A DNA stretch of 8,645 nucleotides from Mobilitalea sp. (GTDB taxonomy: Bacteria; Bacillota_A; Clostridia; Lachnospirales; Lachnospiraceae), in contig JARKQP010000112.1 of NCBI GenBank assembly GCA_029974875.1, forward strand, positions 1-8,645. Reading direction: 5' to 3'. Under the pieces are notes generated by a model, which had not been told where the DNA came from, ran no database searches, and was given only the letters and a program-made list of their open reading frames with translations. The position numbers and the translations under genes are program-made. Position 1 is the stretch's first letter. Every line of letters begins with the position of its first letter. This document shows, one piece after another, positions 5,692 to 8,645 of this stretch.

Positions 5692-5895
5692 ATGAATACA
5701 GCAACTAAAAAAGTGATTAACTTAATGGAAATATTACCGGAAAGCGAACAGAATTTTGCCCTTGAATTTATTAAAAAACTGGTTCTTGCGTGGGATTCTG
5801 ACTTTACAAAGTTGACACCCGCAGAAAGGAAAGAACTTGAAGAAGCGGAGGAAGAAGGCGGCGCTATTTCCCACGATGCTATAAACTGGGATTAA
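5692..5895 (+). CDS. Small acidic antitoxin-like protein
   Basis: A 67-residue acidic protein: a predicted N-terminal helix region (INLMEILPESEQNFALEFIK), a central LVLAWDSDFTKLTPAER, an E-rich stretch (ELEEAEEEGG) and the tail AISHDAINWD. It resembles clostridial RelB-like antitoxins encoded beside RelE/ParE toxins; I assign no named family. ATG 5692 has AAAGGAG (5677-5683) 8 nt upstream; the longer in-frame version from 5632 lacks such a site. It follows a broken toxin of the matching class, so it is probably a surviving antitoxin whose partner decayed. Toxin-before-antitoxin is the less common order. It could now be neutral, or protect against a related toxin elsewhere (inference). Confidence 0.7.
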   Translation: MNTATKKVINLMEILPESEQNFALEFIKKLVLAWDSDFTKLTPAERKELEEAEEEGGAISHDAINWD

Positions 5896-5905
5896 GCGAT
5901 TCATT

Positions 5906-5937
5906 GGAGGGCGGGGTTGCTACCCGCCCTTCTCTTT
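5906..5937 (+). terminator. Intrinsic terminator of the antitoxin-like gene
   Basis: GC-rich perfect 8-bp stem AGGGCGGG (5908-5915) / CCCGCCCT (5923-5930) with a 7-nt loop, extended by a G-U and a G-C pair, then TCTTTT. It lies 12 nt after the stop codon. Confidence 0.8.
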
Positions 5938-5940
5938 TGC

Positions 5941-5977
5941 AAAAAAACACACTGGTCGTTATTCAGTTCGGTGACCA
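5941..5977 (-). terminator. Possible weak terminator of the NAD salvage operon
   Basis: On the minus strand TGGTC (5977-5973) pairs with GACCA (5957-5953) over a 15-nt loop. Five bases later comes a run of seven T (5947-5941). The stem is short, so this is tentative. It lies about 33 nt after the nadE stop. Confidence 0.4.
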
Positions 5978-6010
5978 TCATAGTAATCTCTTTCTTAGGT
6001 CTGCAATTTG

Positions 6011-6748
6011 TTAATTACCCAGCTTAAATACCGGCATCGGATTTATCTTATGTAGATTCATATTATGAAGCCTGTCGATTTTCTCTTTCACCTTTTCATC
6101 CTCGCAGATACTATCCCGGATATATCTATCCAAAACCGCGTAAGTAAATCCTAAATTTTCCTCGTCAGTTTTGCCGCACAGACCGTCAATCGGCGTTTTG
6201 TCTATGAACTTTGGTGCAAGCCCAAGTTCTCTTCCGACAGCTTTTACCTCTGTAACGGTCAGTTCTGAAAGCGGGCTAAAATCACCGGAGGTATCGCCGA
6301 ATTTTGTGGCATAACCGATCCAATCCTCACTAAGATTACTGGTATTGGCAACTCTTCCACCGACAATACCGGAAATAGCGTAAAGCGTTGTCATGCGGAT
6401 ACGCGCCGGTGTATTGAACGTTGCGATGTTATTAAGCTCCAATCCGTTTTTTACTACTTCATCATATAAAGTCTGTACCGAGTCCCTAATATTAATTTCA
6501 ACATACTCAATATCAAGCGTTTTACACAGCTCGTATGCTACATCAATATCCTGCTGTTCCCCCTGCGGCATCAACACGCCCAAAACCCGCTCTTTGCCCA
6601 GCGCCTCAACACATAGCGCCGATACGATGGAGCTGTCCTTCCCGCCGCTGATCCCGATGATGGATTTTGTTTCGGATGAGGCGTTGTTTTTGAAATATTC
6701 AACGATCCACTCCACTATTTGTTTTTTCGTTTTCTTTGCGTCAAACAT
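6011..6748 (-). CDS. nadE: Ammonia-dependent NAD+ synthase NadE
   Basis: NadE amidates nicotinic acid adenine dinucleotide to NAD+ using ATP and ammonia, in the cytoplasm. The 245-residue protein carries the ATP-pyrophosphatase P-loop SGGKDSS at residues 34-40. It also has the family's NTPARIRMTTLYA helix, the NTSNLSEDWIGYATKFGD segment and a late TPIDGLCGKTDEENLGF loop. There is no glutaminase domain, so ammonia is the expected nitrogen donor. Start: ATG 6748 follows GAGG (6760-6757) by 8 nt. A TTG at 6766, overlapping the nadV stop, would add six residues but has no ribosome site of its own. It is last in the operon, 14 nt after nadV. Its presence after nadV is notable because the NadV route to NAD does not need this step. 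Confidence 0.93.
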   Translation of the reverse strand: MFDAKKTKKQIVEWIVEYFKNNASSETKSIIGISGGKDSSIVSALCVEALGKERVLGVLMPQGEQQDIDVAYELCKTLDIEYVEINIRDSVQTLYDEVVKNGLELNNIATFNTPARIRMTTLYAISGIVGGRVANTSNLSEDWIGYATKFGDTSGDFSPLSELTVTEVKAVGRELGLAPKFIDKTPIDGLCGKTDEENLGFTYAVLDRYIRDSICEDEKVKEKIDRLHNMNLHKINPMPVFKLGN

Positions 6749-6762
6749 ATCATTTACCTCAC

Positions 6763-8247
6763 TCAAAATTTGCCTTCGTGCAAAATACCGCGAATCTCTT
6801 GCAATGTCTGTTCCTTTACCATCTTGCCATCACAGAATACCGGCTTTAACAGATTTTCGCCCCCAAAAGAATCAATAGTTGCAGTATCATATCCGTCTTG
6901 ATATTCCAGATTCCCGTCTGCATCACGGTATACAACGCACATACCGCGCTGAGATTTCTTGAAGTTTCCTGTGTCGGTCTTTGGGTCTTTGTAAATCTGT
7001 ATCGGCTTACCGTCCACCTCGCAATAAGTAGCTTTTATGGCGATGCCGAAGGTATCCCTTGTGTACGGTTTCAGTTCGCCGTCTTGTTCCAGGCACTGCA
7101 TGGAAAAGCTGCCGACACCTAACAAAACATTGTTGCAGGCGAATCCATCTTCAACAAGGATTTTATAGATACTCTCCGCTCTCTGCGGCGTGATGCTGTC
7201 GCCGTAGATAACTTTAATGTGGGAATCCAGAACCTTATACCCTTTGCTGTTTACGTTCCCCCCAAAAGCGTCCCACAACCTTTTCACGGTTTCGGTGGTG
7301 ATCTCCACCGGATCGCCGCTGTCTCCGCGGATACCGATATAGCCGCCGTGTTTCAAAATATCCTCTTTACAGGCGGGAATGATATTGTCCACCATGTTCC
7401 AGTAATCATAGCTATCCGATACCATACTGAATCCGTTGGCGGGATATATGTCATTCAGCAGCCGTTTTACCATTGATATTTCGTCGCCGTCCACCGCATA
7501 ATTACTATTCATTACAGAATGTTCAGTGGAAATAGCGCCGAAAGCGACCGGTTCTTTTTCGCAATCGCAGTTGTAATAATCCTCTAAGAAAAGAATCGCC
7601 GGAACGGTAGCGGTGTTGACAAAAGACAGGCAGAATCCGGCGCTGGATTTAATGGCACTTTCGCAGCTTTCCTGTCCCCTCATACTAAAATCGCCCAAGG
7701 CGCGGCTGCGGGGAACATCATCATCCACGCTGATGTCAAAATATTTATTTACGATTTGCCTGTAACGGTACCCTGCATTAGCTGAAATCTGCGTATGCCA
7801 CAAGGAGCAGCTCAACGCGGTTTCCAACGTATTGACAAGCCACGCGAAATCCTTGTGCGTATTAGTAATCTCGAACATTGGCACTTTTATGGGAACCCTC
7901 GTACCTTCGTCTATTGCTTTGATCTCAATAGGGAGATAACCTAAATCATACAGTTTTTCGATTTTCTCATAGTTCACAATTCCTTTACCTAGCGTGTGGT
8001 CAATGACACGTTTATACTCGGATAACACTTCCTCTTTGGGTCTGCCGAAAAAGAATTCGTTAAATGACTTTATGAGATACTCCTTGATAAACGCCTGTAA
8101 ACCAAACATCACCAGCTTATCCTCGTCGCTGATACGCGACATACGCGGTGTGTAATAGGACACGATTTTGGTGATTCCTTTGGGGTATTGTTCGTTGTGG
8201 GTGGTTTTGTAATAATCCAGCAGCAACAATGGATTTATATTATTCAT
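6763..8247 (-). CDS. nadV: Nicotinamide phosphoribosyltransferase NadV (NAMPT family)
   Basis: NadV joins nicotinamide and PRPP to give NMN, a one-step salvage that bypasses deamidation. The 494 residues match the usual NAMPT length (human enzyme 491). Landmarks aligned to the human enzyme: LLDYYKTTHNEQYP near the N-terminus, His243 in STEHSVM (the histidine phosphorylated during catalysis), VSDSYD with Asp278, IRGDSGDP with Arg307 and Asp309, and VIYGDS with Asp350. The C-terminal YKDPKTDTGNFKKSQRG corresponds to KDPVAD...KRSKKG. ATG 8247 follows GGAGGT (8260-8255) by 7 nt; a TTG at 8262 in frame lies before that site and is rejected. The gene overlaps the end of the Prs-like gene by 8 nt, implying translational coupling. 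A phage-type nicotinamide ADP-ribosyl transferase (Namat) would look similar and cannot be excluded from sequence reading alone. Confidence 0.93.
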   Translation of the reverse strand: MNNINPLLLLDYYKTTHNEQYPKGITKIVSYYTPRMSRISDEDKLVMFGLQAFIKEYLIKSFNEFFFGRPKEEVLSEYKRVIDHTLGKGIVNYEKIEKLYDLGYLPIEIKAIDEGTRVPIKVPMFEITNTHKDFAWLVNTLETALSCSLWHTQISANAGYRYRQIVNKYFDISVDDDVPRSRALGDFSMRGQESCESAIKSSAGFCLSFVNTATVPAILFLEDYYNCDCEKEPVAFGAISTEHSVMNSNYAVDGDEISMVKRLLNDIYPANGFSMVSDSYDYWNMVDNIIPACKEDILKHGGYIGIRGDSGDPVEITTETVKRLWDAFGGNVNSKGYKVLDSHIKVIYGDSITPQRAESIYKILVEDGFACNNVLLGVGSFSMQCLEQDGELKPYTRDTFGIAIKATYCEVDGKPIQIYKDPKTDTGNFKKSQRGMCVVYRDADGNLEYQDGYDTATIDSFGGENLLKPVFCDGKMVKEQTLQEIRGILHEGKF

Positions 8248-8645
8248 CGTTTTTACCTCCAATAACTTCGATCAGCGGATAGTCGCCCTTATAAATACTT
8301 TTGGTTGTATAAACTTTTTCAAACAGGCCGCTGTTTATCAATTCACCATCTAGAATAGAGTTTTCACAGTGGGTAATATACAAATACAGCTTGCCCGCGC
8401 CGAGCTCTTTCAGCTTTCGGGCGGAATGCAGGAAAGTGCCGCCGTAGCTTGAAATATCGTCGATAATAAGCACGTTGAATGGAGAATCGGGCAATTCGCC
8501 ATGTACATCAAGCCCTAATATTTTGCCTGTGTCCCAATTACGTTTTTTAACGCCGAAGGCGCAGGGAAATCCGATCATTTCCGAATAACGTTTACAACTA
8601 CCTTCGTCAGGATAAAAGACGATGTCTTTTTGCGGGTCAAGTAGA
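8240..8645 (-). CDS. PRPP-synthetase-like (ribose-phosphate pyrophosphokinase) protein, C-terminal part
   Basis: The frame runs in from the right edge and covers the last 134 residues of a protein that should be about 280-310 long. The PRPP-binding loop is clear: VLIIDDISSYGGTF, equivalent to the VDDIIDTGGT of housekeeping Prs but with the SSYGG variant. The upstream DIVFYPDEGSCKRYSE corresponds to the 'PDxG..kR' region. Its position directly before nadV, with an 8-nt overlap, indicates it supplies the phosphoribosyl donor for NMN synthesis. Prs-like genes paired with nadV are typically divergent second copies rather than the main Prs. Phage ADP-ribose-pyrophosphate synthetase (Adps) is a relative, so substrate specificity is open. 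The start and promoter lie outside the window. Confidence 0.85.
   Translation of the reverse strand, partial: LLDPQKDIVFYPDEGSCKRYSEMIGFPCAFGVKKRNWDTGKILGLDVHGELPDSPFNVLIIDDISSYGGTFLHSARKLKELGAGKLYLYITHCENSILDGELINSGLFEKVYTTKSIYKGDYPLIEVIGGKNDE

Noticed and set aside
8248..8262. TTG starts for nadV (8262), nadE (6766) and the SPFH gene (2120)
   Set aside because: In each case a downstream ATG has a correctly spaced ribosome site, and the TTG lies before, overlaps or is too close to that site.

Overview
The window looks like chromosome from a low-to-moderate GC, endospore-forming clostridium, probably Lachnospiraceae-like. The pointers are strong AGGAGG-type ribosome binding sites, AT-rich sigma-A promoters, a YaaH/SleL-type LysM spore protein and clostridial-style NadE. 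This placement is inferred from gene content only.

Layout. (1) Positions 1-156: the 3' end of a uroporphyrinogen-decarboxylase-family gene (+). (2) 199-909 (-) and 1034-1906 (+): a YoaK/DUF1275 membrane protein and a LysR-type regulator, divergent, with overlapping candidate promoters between them. The best start of the membrane protein is a TTG whose Shine-Dalgarno lies downstream of the nearest ATG. (3) 2126-3880 (+): a two-gene operon behind a very good extended -10 promoter. It encodes an SPFH-domain protein with three C-terminal zinc ribbons, then a zinc ribbon / Gln-Asn-Tyr-rich / TM2 membrane protein, and ends in a strong terminator at 3903-3940. (4) 4020-5300 (+): two LysM domains plus a YaaH-type GH18 domain in which every expected catalytic acid is replaced. 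A sigma-K-like promoter precedes it and a probably bidirectional terminator follows. (5) 5471-5895 (+): a broken RelE/ParE-type toxin, absent from simple ORF calling because it has no start and appears frameshifted, followed 28 nt later by an intact small acidic antitoxin-like gene and a terminator. (6) 8645-6011 (-): an NAD salvage operon reading in from the right edge: a PRPP-synthetase-like gene (partial), nadV and nadE, tightly packed and partly overlapping.

How they work together. The Prs-like protein should supply phosphoribosyl pyrophosphate, NadV joins it to nicotinamide to make NMN, and NadE amidates deamido-NAD to NAD. Pairing nadV with nadE is biochemically odd because the NadV route does not need NadE. 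The Prs-like/NadV pair also resembles the gene pair of phage NAD reconstitution pathways. The SPFH and TM2 proteins share the same style of zinc ribbon and are probably partners at the membrane.

Most worth a second look: the catalytically dead GH18 protein, the hidden toxin remnant beside its likely antitoxin, the SPFH/TM2 zinc-ribbon pair with its NQY repeat, and the prs-nadV-nadE operon. I found no convincing wholly new defence system, CRISPR array, tRNA, rRNA or insertion sequence.
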